Shown piece by piece: positions 1-7,361 of a stretch of DNA of 40,254 bases; positions within the stretch are counted from its first letter, which is position 1; every line of letters begins with the position of its first letter. This DNA comes from RGIG5612 sp045616165. GTDB lineage: Bacteria > Bacillota > Clostridia > Lachnospirales > Lachnospiraceae. Under the pieces are notes generated by a model that was not told the origin of the DNA, made no database searches, and saw only the letters and a program-made list of their open reading frames with translations. Location of the stretch: contig JAZLGF010000037.1 in assembly GCA_045616165.1 (NCBI GenBank), positions 1-40,254 on the forward strand, in the 5' to 3' direction. The position numbers were made by a program, and so were the translations under genes.

Positions 1-1582
1 TTTTGTTATACTCAGTTGCTTTACCGCTACCAGCAGAGTTCTGAATGATGATAGCAGCATAGCCCTTGCTCATCATCGACAGCGCTCTTTCAACAAAAAT
101 CATACCGTTACCGGGTGCGGAATACGGCGGATTCAGAACAAACGCATCTGCCGGGAACTTTTCATCCGTCTTGCCAAAGCCATAGTTGCCGTTAAATTCT
201 TTCAGGGAGTCTTTGTTGAGAATGTTGGAGCTGCCATCGCCCATCAGAATCATATTGAGGATGGCAAGCATATAAACTTCTGAAAGGATTTCAAGACCGA
301 GGAGCTGATTCGCTTTGATTTCAGCGGATTTCTTGTATAATTCATCCGGCGATTTGATCTTCTCCTTGGCATCGTTCAACATTTCGTTCATAGATGCAAC
401 AAGAAGTCCCGCAGAACCGGTCGCAAAGTCCCACACATAAGAATCTTTGTTTACTCTTGCGAGCCGCGCCAAAAGAGTTGCGACATAAGAGGGTGTCAGA
501 ACAACGTCATTGAGTTTGTCCTGAGAGAAGCCGAGCCAGCTATACATTTCATTAAACAGTTTTCCGGTAAAATCAGTGCTAAGACCGATTTTATAGTAAA
601 TACCGAGATCGTCGATGATTTTTGTAAACACTCGCTTAAGCTGGCTTTCTCCGTTTTCGACCTTGTTGATATTATCGGTCGTCAATGTATTCTGCAATGT
701 GCGGACAATCAAATTTCTCTTTTCCTGCGGCAGATTCTTTTCGTTCAGAAATGCTTTAATCTTACGGAGGATAATATCGCCGTCACGGTTTCCATCTTCG
801 ATTGATGATTTTAATTCAGACTTTTCAAGAGCGGCAACCTTGCCTGGAACACCAAGCGTGGCAATAATTGATGCTGCAACAAGATATACACGATCTCGCT
901 CACTTAATCCCTTTTCATTTTGATAAATGCCGTTGTTCAGCTTTACAAGGCTGGCATTGATTTCCTGCTCTCGATGTTCTCTTAACTTTTCAATTTCTTC
1001 CTGTGATAATTGGAGATGTTTTACTTTTTCAATAAAAGCATCAAAATTACTCTTTTTCAAGAAAGATAAGTCCGTGTAATCATCAACTTTCTGTCCGATA
1101 CCGAAATTGCTCTTGGAAACATAGTAAACTCCGATTTCATAATCCAGTTTTCCAGCATCATTCTTGTAACCGGTCATACCAATAGCGATAATATCAGTAT
1201 AGCTTGTGTAATGCAGAAGCGCGTTCGCATAGTGAACAGCACCATTTACGGCATAAGAATTGATGTTCTTAAAATCCGGCTGATTCTTTGCGGTTTTATT
1301 TGCCACTTTGCCTTCCGCATCGAGCATAACAAGCTTGTCCTTGTAGCCTTTATACTCAATCAAAATCGGATAATTGACTAAATTCTTATCCTGCAAAAGC
1401 AGTTTTGCATCCGGACGGTTTCCGCCAACTCCGCCGCTCTTAGAATAATAATCATTGAGTGCCTGATCGATTTCTGAATTTAATGATTCCTGTTCAAGTT
1501 TATAATCCAGTTTATATGCTTTCAACCAGCCGTTTGCAAGATCAGCAATGTTCGGTTCTACTGATTGTATTTTCTGTCCCAT
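1..1582 (-). CDS. N6-adenine DNA methylase with N-terminal nuclease-like domain (5' part, runs off the window)
   Basis: This open frame begins at an ATG at 1582 and has no stop in 527 codons, so it continues past base 1. Residues about 57-78 read RPDA...LIEYKG, a PD-(D/E)xK-type nuclease signature (D58, E76, K78). A long helical middle follows. The SAM-binding motif DFATGSAG starts at residue 385, and the N6-adenine methylase motif NPPY is at 484-487. Known families with NPPY methylate adenine N6 in type I or type IIG restriction-modification. The nuclease motif in the same chain suggests a combined modification-restriction subunit (inference). A strong AAGGAGG lies just upstream, and the ATG overlaps the TGA of the preceding HTH gene by one base, so the two are translationally coupled. 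A specificity subunit would be expected beyond the left edge. Confidence 0.85.
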   Translation of the reverse strand, partial: MGQKIQSVEPNIADLANGWLKAYKLDYKLEQESLNSEIDQALNDYYSKSGGVGGNRPDAKLLLQDKNLVNYPILIEYKGYKDKLVMLDAEGKVANKTAKNQPDFKNINSYAVNGAVHYANALLHYTSYTDIIAIGMTGYKNDAGKLDYEIGVYYVSKSNFGIGQKVDDYTDLSFLKKSNFDAFIEKVKHLQLSQEEIEKLREHREQEINASLVKLNNGIYQNEKGLSERDRVYLVAASIIATLGVPGKVAALEKSELKSSIEDGNRDGDIILRKIKAFLNEKNLPQEKRNLIVRTLQNTLTTDNINKVENGESQLKRVFTKIIDDLGIYYKIGLSTDFTGKLFNEMYSWLGFSQDKLNDVVLTPSYVATLLARLARVNKDSYVWDFATGSAGLLVASMNEMLNDAKEKIKSPDELYKKSAEIKANQLLGLEILSEVYMLAILNMILMGDGSSNILNKDSLKEFNGNYGFGKTDEKFPADAFVLNPPYSAPGNGMIFVERALSMMSKGYAAIIIQNSAGSGKATEYNK

Positions 1583-1782
1583 CACTTTTCCTCCTTGGTT
1601 TTGCCCTGATTCTTAGCCCATGCTTCAAGTTCTGAATACTTAAACTTCCATGATTTGCCTATCTTCTGTGCAGGAATGCCCGTTCCCTTTTTTATCCAAT
1701 CCCGTATCGTAGCCGGTTTCACACCAAAATATGTTGCTGTTTCATCAACATTAATCCATTTTTCTTCTGCATACTCGTTCAT
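1582..1782 (-). CDS. small excisionase-type helix-turn-helix DNA-binding protein
   Basis: A 66-residue protein with the MerR/excisionase-like HTH_17 pattern: WINVDETATYFGVKPATIRDWIKKG is the helix-turn-helix region near residues 10-35, followed by a short wing with Gly and Trp (IGKSWKFK) and the typical SELEAW helix. An AGAGGTG ribosome-binding site precedes the ATG. It is the first gene of an operon with the DNA methylase, overlapping it by one base. Its likely job is to control the restriction-modification operon, as small HTH controllers do elsewhere. It could also be an excisionase relic of a mobile element. The role is inferred from context only. Confidence 0.8.
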   Translation of the reverse strand: MNEYAEEKWINVDETATYFGVKPATIRDWIKKGTGIPAQKIGKSWKFKYSELEAWAKNQGKTKEEK

Positions 1783-1815
1783 AGTTTCACCTCTGGCTTT
1801 ATTGCTCTTTTCATT

Positions 1816-1844
1816 ATAATACTTAAAATTTGCTGACTTTTCAA
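1816..1844 (-). promoter_or_regulatory. predicted sigma-A promoter of the HTH-methylase operon
   Basis: On the minus strand TTGAAA (1844-1839) is followed after 17 bases by TATTAT (1821-1816). The transcript would start about 25 bases upstream of the HTH gene. TATAAT in register three bases further on is an alternative -10. Confidence 0.55.
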
Positions 1845-1846
1845 CT

Positions 1847-1916
1847 GTTTATATATGAATATCATTATTTGTACCTTTATATGTAAGTTTATATATGTTT
1901 ATATTTGTTTATATCC
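1847..1916. repeat. phased GTTTATAT repeats upstream of the R-M promoter
   Basis: Three head-to-tail 10-bp units occupy 1887-1916 (GTTTATATAT, GTTTATATTT, GTTTATATCC). A fourth GTTTATATAT sits at 1847-1856, exactly 40 bp away and so on the same helical face. A degenerate CTTTATATGT lies at 1875-1884. The array begins three bases from the predicted -35 box. It may be an operator for the neighbouring HTH protein or an AT-rich UP element; I cannot tell which. Confidence 0.6.
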
Positions 1917-1931
1917 ATAAGGCACCGAATA

Positions 1932-2011
1932 TCAGCACCACCAACTCGCTTTTTTTACCGCCAATAGCACTGCACACTCAACTTCTAAAAATGTCAGCAC
2001 TGCACACTCGC
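1932..2011. repeat. three about 30-bp-spaced direct repeats (AGCACTGCACACTC)
   Basis: AGCACTGCACACTC occurs at 1966-1979 and again at 1996-2009. A degenerate third copy (TCAGCACCACCAACTCGC) lies at 1932-1949. The spacing is about 30 bp, with unrelated sequence between. No gene is seen here. It could be a protein-binding iteron set or the relic of a mobile-element end. There are too few copies, and the repeats are too short, for a CRISPR array. Confidence 0.5.
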
Positions 2012-2049
2012 CTGCGTATTCTGTGCATTTTCTCCGGAATCTGAGCACG

Positions 2050-2102
2050 AAAAAAGGGCTTCTCTGCGGCCCCGGCAGAACCCCGGAATCGCTGAAAAGC
2101 CC
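2050..2102 (-). terminator. Rho-independent terminator, probably the original rlmD terminator
   Basis: On the minus strand GGGCTT (2102-2097) pairs with AAGCCC (2061-2056), with inner TCTGC/GCAGA pairing, and is followed by a run of T (complement of 2055-2050). It lies about 26 bases after the stop codon of the displaced RlmD tail. This suggests it ended the rlmD transcript before the insertion. Confidence 0.65.
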
Positions 2103-2127
2103 GCAAAATCAAAGGATTATCGCTATT

Positions 2128-2172
2128 CTATAAACTGTGCTTTGATAGCAGTACCACTGTCTCCACGTGGCT
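2128..2172 (-). pseudogene. displaced C-terminal tail of RlmD
   Basis: The minus strand encodes SHVETVVLLSKHSL followed by TAG (2130-2128). HVE-x-V-x-LL-[ST]-K is the conserved end of RlmD/RumA uracil methyltransferases; the intact rlmD here ends HVECVTLLTKVH. Upstream of the Ser the frame no longer resembles RlmD (GEPS and before), so similarity starts at the CACGTGGAG common to both copies. I read it as the native 3' end pushed away by an insertion. An overlapping frame on the same strand is also open (ending KAQFIE), but I see no start or ribosome-binding site for it. Confidence 0.6.
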
Positions 2173-2739
2173 CGGTTCTCCAACGAGTAACGCATTCAAG
2201 ACCCATTGTACAATGGAATGGTGGAACACCTGTTTTCGCCTTAAAATAAGTATGTCGAACCGATACCAATATTGAATTGCGCTATTGATCGTATAGGCAA
2301 ACATAGTAATGTAATAAATCTACATACCCTCATTATTGATATTTTGAGCAACAGATATATACCAACCTATTTCGTCTATATCGTGAATGTTTTTCACTTC
2401 GAGTGTACAAGTATCTAAATACCAACGTGGAACGCTTGTTCGAAACGAAAAATGAGCTGGTCCTGCAAGTTCAAAAACATTTCCATTCTCATCTTCTGCA
2501 ATACAATTACAACTTTTTCCAAAAGCTGACCAAGGAACACAAATTAATACTAATCCGTTCTTAATAGATAACTTATCCTTGCTAACTATTTTAAAAAACT
2601 GTTTGTTGCCCATCGCCAAAACAGTATCATCCGATTCTAAATACTGTTCATATTTAATCTCCATTTCACTTTTATTGACCATATGTTTACTCCATCTATC
2701 TTAATGTACTTTAGTCAACAGAGTCACGCACTCCACGTG
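2161..2739. mobile_element. putative insertion at the 3' end of rlmD, bounded by CTCCACGTG direct repeats
   Basis: CTCCACGTG occurs at 2161-2169, inside the displaced RlmD tail, and at 2731-2739, inside the intact rlmD tail, 570 bp apart and in the same orientation. Between them lie one 120-residue gene and a perfect palindrome, CCATTGTACAATGG, at 2203-2216. No integrase is present. The 3' end of rlmD/rumA is a known integration hotspot of conjugative elements in streptococci, where the element restores the gene's tail. The layout fits a deleted or minimal element of that kind. The restriction-modification genes lie outside this 570-bp unit. Confidence 0.5.
2320..2682 (-). CDS. hypothetical protein, 120 aa
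   Basis: A small soluble-looking protein with no signal peptide or membrane segment. It is rich in aromatic residues in its second half (PAHFSFRTSVPRWYLDTCTLEV) and has four cysteines. I do not recognise the family. GGAGT lies 6 bases before the ATG, and the gene starts 18 bases after the rlmD stop on the same strand, so it may ride on the rlmD transcript. It is the only gene between the two CTCCACGTG repeats and so would be the cargo of the putative insertion. Downstream, 2173-2319 holds only the 2203-2216 palindrome and no other gene. Confidence 0.6.
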   Translation of the reverse strand: MVNKSEMEIKYEQYLESDDTVLAMGNKQFFKIVSKDKLSIKNGLVLICVPWSAFGKSCNCIAEDENGNVFELAGPAHFSFRTSVPRWYLDTCTLEVKNIHDIDEIGWYISVAQNINNEGM

Positions 2740-4140
2740 CACTGTGTTTGGGAACATGTCGACTGGCTGTGCAGAAATTAATTTATATGAATCTGATAGA
2801 ATTTTTATGTCGCGTGCTAGCGTTGCGCTGTCGCAACTTACATAGACAATGCGTTTAGGGCCAACTTCTAAAATTTTATCTAATAAAATTTTATCGCAAC
2901 CTTTGCGCGGTGGGTCGAGAACGACTACATCGGTGCTGCGAAGATTTCCTTCATCGTCTAAACTTCCAACTAAATCAGGAAAAACCTCTTCGGATTTTCC
3001 ACAGAAAAATTCAGCATTAGTAATGCCGTTTAGCAAAGCGTTTTCTTTTGCATCCTCAATAGCTTCCGAAACAATTTCTACGCCAATAACTTTCTTTGCT
3101 TTTTGTGCAAGAAAAAGTGAAATCGTTCCAATACCACAATAAAGATCCCACACAGTCGCATCCGATAAATCTCCCGCAAGCACAAGCGCCTCATCATACA
3201 ACTTTACTGTTTGATAAGGGTTTACTTGATAAAATGAAAGTGGCGAAATTCTAAATGTTAACTTTTTCATTAACGCATCAGCACTTTTTATTTTATCTTC
3301 AATATACTCCGGTCCAAAAAGTGGTACTATTTTCCTTCCGAGAATAACATTTGTTTTTTCTTTATTTATGTTCAGGCAAACGCTCGTGATTTTCATTTTG
3401 TCATCATTAAGCGTAAGCAACTTATTAACAAATTTATTTTCAAGTTCGCCACTGTTTGATAACGAATCACCATTAATAACTAAGCACACCATTGTTTGGC
3501 TTGTTGCAAAACCATTTCGAATCAACACATGTCTTACTAAGCCTTCATTAGTTTCTTCCGAATAAGTGCTTATTTTGTTTTCATCCAAAAATTCGCAAAC
3601 CATGCGTAAAATTTTATCGTTAAATTCTAAAGAAGCGGGACATGTATCGGTCTCAATAATATAGTGCGTTCTTCCAGCATAAAATCCCGAAATAGTTTTT
3701 CCATCTTTATTTTTACCGATAGGAAATTGAACTTTGTTTCGGTAATGTATTGGAGTTTTCGCAGATTCATCAACTTCCATCCCAATAACAGGAAGAAATT
3801 TTGTCTCGTTAAAATCAACTCCGCCAATACGCTCAAGATTATTTCTAACCTTATTCTCTTTAAATCGAAGCTGGGCATCATAAGAAATCTGCATTATTTG
3901 GCAGCCACCACATTGCTCGCATACAGTACATGCCGGCGTGATTCTATCCGGTGATGGCGCCAAAACTTTTGTCATCTTCGCATACCCATAACCCTTTTTC
4001 ATTTTAGTTATGACCGCGCGGGCTCTATCACCCATAACGGCGTTCTTAACAAAAAAGGTATAGCCATCAATTTTGCCTATACCTTCTGCGGCAACGCCTA
4101 CATCAACAATATCAAGTTCTATGATGTCATTCTTTTTCAT
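2701..4140 (-). CDS. rlmD: 23S rRNA (uracil-5-)-methyltransferase, RlmD/RumA family
   Basis: This enzyme methylates uracil C5 in 23S rRNA with SAM, using an iron-sulfur cluster. An N-terminal TRAM domain (about residues 1-60) binds RNA. The cysteine cluster ending EQCGGC (about 80-90) is the 4Fe-4S motif. The SAM-binding segment is VWDLYCGIGTISLFL, and VVLDPPRKGC and YVSCDSATLARD carry the catalytic region. The start chosen is ATG at 4140, which overlaps the deoD stop as ATGA; an in-frame ATG at 4152 would add four residues. The last dozen codons (HVECVTLLTKVH) appear duplicated downstream, so this tail may have been supplied by an integrated element. Confidence 0.93.
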   Translation of the reverse strand: MKKNDIIELDIVDVGVAAEGIGKIDGYTFFVKNAVMGDRARAVITKMKKGYGYAKMTKVLAPSPDRITPACTVCEQCGGCQIMQISYDAQLRFKENKVRNNLERIGGVDFNETKFLPVIGMEVDESAKTPIHYRNKVQFPIGKNKDGKTISGFYAGRTHYIIETDTCPASLEFNDKILRMVCEFLDENKISTYSEETNEGLVRHVLIRNGFATSQTMVCLVINGDSLSNSGELENKFVNKLLTLNDDKMKITSVCLNINKEKTNVILGRKIVPLFGPEYIEDKIKSADALMKKLTFRISPLSFYQVNPYQTVKLYDEALVLAGDLSDATVWDLYCGIGTISLFLAQKAKKVIGVEIVSEAIEDAKENALLNGITNAEFFCGKSEEVFPDLVGSLDDEGNLRSTDVVVLDPPRKGCDKILLDKILEVGPKRIVYVSCDSATLARDIKILSDSYKLISAQPVDMFPNTVHVECVTLLTKVH

Positions 4141-4847
4141 TCTTGCGCACATTCAAGAGCAATTTCAATCATTGCGTTAAGGTTGCGTTCTCTAAGAAGT
4201 GGATCCATTTCCTCTCCAGTTAAAATATTGTTAGATACTGTAAAGAGCGCAAGTGCTTTTTTGTTTGCCATATAAGCATGCGCATAAAGAGCTGCTGCTT
4301 CCATCTCTATTCCAAGTGCGCCCTGCTCTTTCCAATAATCCATATATCCATCTTCCATCGAGTAGTAAAGTTCAGCTGTTAAAGCTTTCCCACAAACTGC
4401 ATTTACACCTAACTTATTGGCTGCCACTTTTGCTCTTTCTAAAAGTTCATCACTTGGATGAGCAACATAGTCAGCCGGAACCTTAAGATGTTTATAGAAG
4501 TCAGAATCTGTAAGTGCTGTTTCGGCAACAAGAACATCTCCAACTTTTATATCGTTGCTAAGACCTCCAACTGTGCCGACTCTGATAATTGAATCTACAT
4601 CATAAAAGTTAAAAAGCTCGAATGCATAAAGGCTAATTGATGGAATTCCCATTCCGCTAGCCATAACAGAAACTCTCTTGTCATGCCATATACCAGTGTA
4701 TCCTTGGACACCTCGAATGTTGTTTACAAGTTTTGCGTCCTCTAAGAAATTCTCTGCGATATATTTAGCACGCATCGGATCTCCCGGCATTAAAATTGTT
4801 TTTGCAAAATCCTCTTTCTGTGCTGCATTGTGAGGTGTTGGTACCAT
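4137..4847 (-). CDS. deoD: purine-nucleoside phosphorylase, DeoD type
   Basis: It cleaves purine (deoxy)ribonucleosides with phosphate to give base and (deoxy)ribose-1-phosphate in purine salvage. The 236-residue length is that of the hexameric bacterial family. Visible motifs are MPGDPMRAKYIAE (phosphate loop), GMGIPSISLYAFEL, IRVGTVGGL and GIEMEAAALYAHA, whose Glu contacts the ribose. The N-terminal MVPTPHN supplies the conserved His. A GGAG ribosome-binding site precedes the ATG. It lies between rsmI (9 bases after the rsmI stop) and rlmD (4-base overlap). Confidence 0.95.
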   Translation of the reverse strand: MVPTPHNAAQKEDFAKTILMPGDPMRAKYIAENFLEDAKLVNNIRGVQGYTGIWHDKRVSVMASGMGIPSISLYAFELFNFYDVDSIIRVGTVGGLSNDIKVGDVLVAETALTDSDFYKHLKVPADYVAHPSDELLERAKVAANKLGVNAVCGKALTAELYYSMEDGYMDYWKEQGALGIEMEAAALYAHAYMANKKALALFTVSNNILTGEEMDPLLRERNLNAMIEIALECAQE

Positions 4848-4856
4848 ATTTTTCTC

Positions 4857-5702
4857 CTATTTCAAAATTTTTATTTGTTCATAGACGTCGCGTTTACTTA
4901 TGCCTCTATCCTTTGCAACTTTCTTCATCGCTTCTTTTTCATCTATGCCTTTATCTATATATTTCTTTACATGTTCCGCAATAGAAATTTCTTCAAAACT
5001 TTGCCTTTGCATCGCAAGAAGTTCTTCTTCATTAGCGCCTTCTATTACAATAACCATCTCCCCTTTAGGTTCATTCTCTTCAAAAAATTTAATTGCTTCT
5101 TCAAGTGTGAATGCCAGAACTTTTTCATGTATCTTTGTAAGCTCTTTGCAAATGCGAATGTTTCTATTTCCAAGAGTTTCTAAAAGTTCTTTTAATGTTT
5201 TAGTAATTCTATGTGGCGCTTCGTAAATTACAATCGTTCTAATTTCGCCTTCTAATCTAGCAAGTGCTTCTTTTCTTTCTTTTTTATCAGCTGGTAAAAA
5301 GCCTTCAAAAACAAAACGTCTTGAAGAAAGTCCACACATAGAAAGCGCAACGACAAGTGCGCTAGCTCCTGGAAGAGATGTAACTTCTATTCCCGCTTTG
5401 TAACATTCTTTTACAAGCTCTTCGCCGGGATCAGAAATTCCCGGAGTTCCCGCGTCAGTAACAAGCGCAACGTTTAAGCCTTCTTGCATTTTTTCTACTA
5501 GTTCGCTTGTCTTTTCATATTTGTTATGTTCATGATAGCTCGTAAGCTTTGCTTTTATATCGAAGTGATTTAAAAGTCCTAATGTGTGGCGTGTATCTTC
5601 GGCCGCAATTAAATCAACATTCTTTAAAGTTTCTACAACTCTAAAAGTAATGTCATCAAGATTTCCTATTGGCGTTGCGCATAAATATAATTTACCTGCC
5701 AT
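4857..5702 (-). CDS. rsmI: 16S rRNA (cytidine-1402-2'-O)-methyltransferase
   Basis: RsmI adds a 2'-O-methyl group to C1402 in the decoding centre of 16S rRNA. Signature segments in order are LCATPIGNLDDITFR (residues 6-20), AAEDTRHT, TDAGTPGISDPG, LPGASALVVALS, IYEAPHRI and ICKELTKIHE. Its 281 residues are usual for the tetrapyrrole-methylase-fold family. The gene follows the tRNA m6A methyltransferase-like gene by two bases. The pair corresponds to yabB-yabC of Bacillus. Confidence 0.95.
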   Translation of the reverse strand: MAGKLYLCATPIGNLDDITFRVVETLKNVDLIAAEDTRHTLGLLNHFDIKAKLTSYHEHNKYEKTSELVEKMQEGLNVALVTDAGTPGISDPGEELVKECYKAGIEVTSLPGASALVVALSMCGLSSRRFVFEGFLPADKKERKEALARLEGEIRTIVIYEAPHRITKTLKELLETLGNRNIRICKELTKIHEKVLAFTLEEAIKFFEENEPKGEMVIVIEGANEEELLAMQRQSFEEISIAEHVKKYIDKGIDEKEAMKKVAKDRGISKRDVYEQIKILK

Positions 5703-5704
5703 AA

Positions 5705-6454
5705 TTAAAACCCGTAAATATCATAAATTTCTTTAGTATATTTATTTTCTTCTTCGTAAATGATAAGTGGCTTTTCAACTTTCAAAAAAGTATTTCCGCC
5801 TTTACTGGCCTCAAGTAAAAACATAACCGCCTCGCCATCTGCGCGTGAGTGAACCATGCGAATCCTTTTTGGTTCAAGTTTGTTTTCTCTTAAAGTGTCA
5901 ATAATTTCAGCAAGGCGCTCCAGGCGATGAACTAAGAAAAACTTTCCACCTGGTTTAAGAAGAGCTGCTGCCTTGCTAGCTACATCTCTAAAAGTGCATT
6001 TTATTTCATGTCTCGCAATCGCTTTTGCTTCGCTTGGATTTGAAAGACCGTTGTCAGCTTTCATGTATGGCGGATTACTCGTTACCACATCAAAACTTGC
6101 TTTAGCAAAAAGTTCATCTGCTTTGCAAATATCGCCTTCAACAATTTTTATATCATTTTCTAAATCATTTAACATTACAGAGCGACGTGCCATGTCGACA
6201 CTTTCTTTTTGAATTTCCAGACCTGTTAAATCTCTTGAAGATGTTTTAGCACGAAGTAAAATCGGAATAATTCCCGTGCCTGTACCAAAATCAATTATCT
6301 TTATTTCTTTTTTACCTGAAAGCGCTTCTGCAGCAAAGCCCGAAAGAAGCACCGCATCCATTCCAAAACAAAAACCGTTTTTATTTTGAATGATACGATA
6401 ACCGTTTCTTTCTAAATCATCAATTCTTTCATCAGGTAATAATTCTACGTTCAA
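5705..6454 (-). CDS. tRNA1(Val) (adenine-37-N6)-methyltransferase-like protein (TrmN6/YabB family)
   Basis: A class I SAM-dependent methyltransferase. IIDFGTGTGIIPILL is motif I, and VVTSNPPYMK is the NPPY catalytic motif of N6-adenine methylases. IRMVHSRADGEAVMFLLEA near the C-terminus is typical of the YfiC/YabB group. The substrate is inferred from family, not visible. The start is TTG at 6454, supported by GAAGGAA immediately upstream at the end of ricT, whose stop lies one base before it. The length of 249 residues is normal. Confidence 0.85.
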   Translation of the reverse strand: MNVELLPDERIDDLERNGYRIIQNKNGFCFGMDAVLLSGFAAEALSGKKEIKIIDFGTGTGIIPILLRAKTSSRDLTGLEIQKESVDMARRSVMLNDLENDIKIVEGDICKADELFAKASFDVVTSNPPYMKADNGLSNPSEAKAIARHEIKCTFRDVASKAAALLKPGGKFFLVHRLERLAEIIDTLRENKLEPKRIRMVHSRADGEAVMFLLEASKGGNTFLKVEKPLIIYEEENKYTKEIYDIYGF

Positions 6455-6455
6455 T

Positions 6456-7349
6456 TTATTCCTTCTCTAATTCTTTTAATGCTTTCATTTCTTCTTCAGA
6501 AACTTGCTGCTCTTCAGTATTGTTTTTCTTTCTCTTCTTAATGAATTTCAAATCATCTGGGCCATATTCTCTTGCTTCTCTTTCGTCATCGCTTAAATCA
6601 ACAATAACCCTAATTCTTTGCTTAAGAATATTTACTGAATCAACCACAGCATGATAACCATCTTCTGTAGTCGTCTCATCACCAGGGCGAGGTAATCTCT
6701 TACTTAAATCAAGATAAGCTTCTTCTTCATATTTGATGCAGCACATAAGACGGCCACAGCTACCTGAAATCTTTGTAGGATTAAGTGAAAGATTTTGGTC
6801 TTTCGCCATACGAATTGAAACCGGGATGAACTCGGACTGGAATGCATGACAACAAAATTCTCTTCCGCATATTCCATATCCACCCATAGCCTTTGTCTCA
6901 TCACGAACTCCAATCTGTCGAAGCTCGATTCTCGTTTTATAAACAGCTGCCAAATCTTTTACAAGCTCTCTAAAGTCGATTCTTCCATCCGCTGTAAAAT
7001 AAAAGAGAATTTTATTTCCATCAAATGTGTATTCAACATCAACGAGTTTCATAGCAAGCTCATGTTTAGCAATTTTTTCTAAACATGTATCAAATGCTTT
7101 CTTTTCTTTTTCTTTATTTTCCTCGTTCTTTTCCTTATCTTCATCAGTTGCTACGCGCATAACAGGTTTTAACGGACTAACAACTTCATCATCCGCAACT
7201 TCTTTTGGTCCTACTACAACTTCTCCAAACTCAACGCCTCTTGCCGTCTCAACTATTGCAAAATCTCCCGTCTTTATTTCAAGATCTGCTGGATCAAAGT
7301 AATAAATTTTTCCTGTTTTTTTAAATCTTATGCCAACTACTTTTATCAT
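6456..7349 (-). CDS. ricT: PSP1-domain protein RicT (YaaT)
   Basis: RicT belongs to the Ric complex (RicA-RicF-RicT), which in Bacillus carries iron-sulfur clusters and steers RNase Y mRNA processing. The PSP1 C-terminal domain is clear. It has GICGREFCC near residue 155 and SGSCGRLMCC about 40 residues later, the conserved cysteines for cluster ligands. An acidic/lysine-rich coiled segment (residues about 70-90) and a charged tail (KKRKKNNTEEQQ) are less conserved. It sits between holB and the yabB homologue, as in Bacillus. Confidence 0.9.
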   Translation of the reverse strand: MIKVVGIRFKKTGKIYYFDPADLEIKTGDFAIVETARGVEFGEVVVGPKEVADDEVVSPLKPVMRVATDEDKEKNEENKEKEKKAFDTCLEKIAKHELAMKLVDVEYTFDGNKILFYFTADGRIDFRELVKDLAAVYKTRIELRQIGVRDETKAMGGYGICGREFCCHAFQSEFIPVSIRMAKDQNLSLNPTKISGSCGRLMCCIKYEEEAYLDLSKRLPRPGDETTTEDGYHAVVDSVNILKQRIRVIVDLSDDEREAREYGPDDLKFIKKRKKNNTEEQQVSEEEMKALKELEKE

Positions 7350-7361
7350 ATAATATCCTTC

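Noticed and set aside
615..923. 102-residue plus-strand open frame
   Set aside because: Antisense to the methylase, which has clear domain motifs; no ribosome-binding site.
1932..2011. Degenerate CRISPR array
   Set aside because: Only two good copies of 14 bases with short spacers, no longer repeat and no cas genes in the window.
2161..2170. CCACGTGG as a possible parS or bHLH-like palindrome
   Set aside because: The flanks do not match TGTTTCACGTGAAACA; the sequence is explained as codons of the RlmD tail.
2123..2280. Open frame ending ...RWRTEPRGDSGTAIKAQFIE as a small gene
   Set aside because: No start codon with ribosome-binding site. It overlaps, in another frame, the displaced RlmD tail and the presumed att region.
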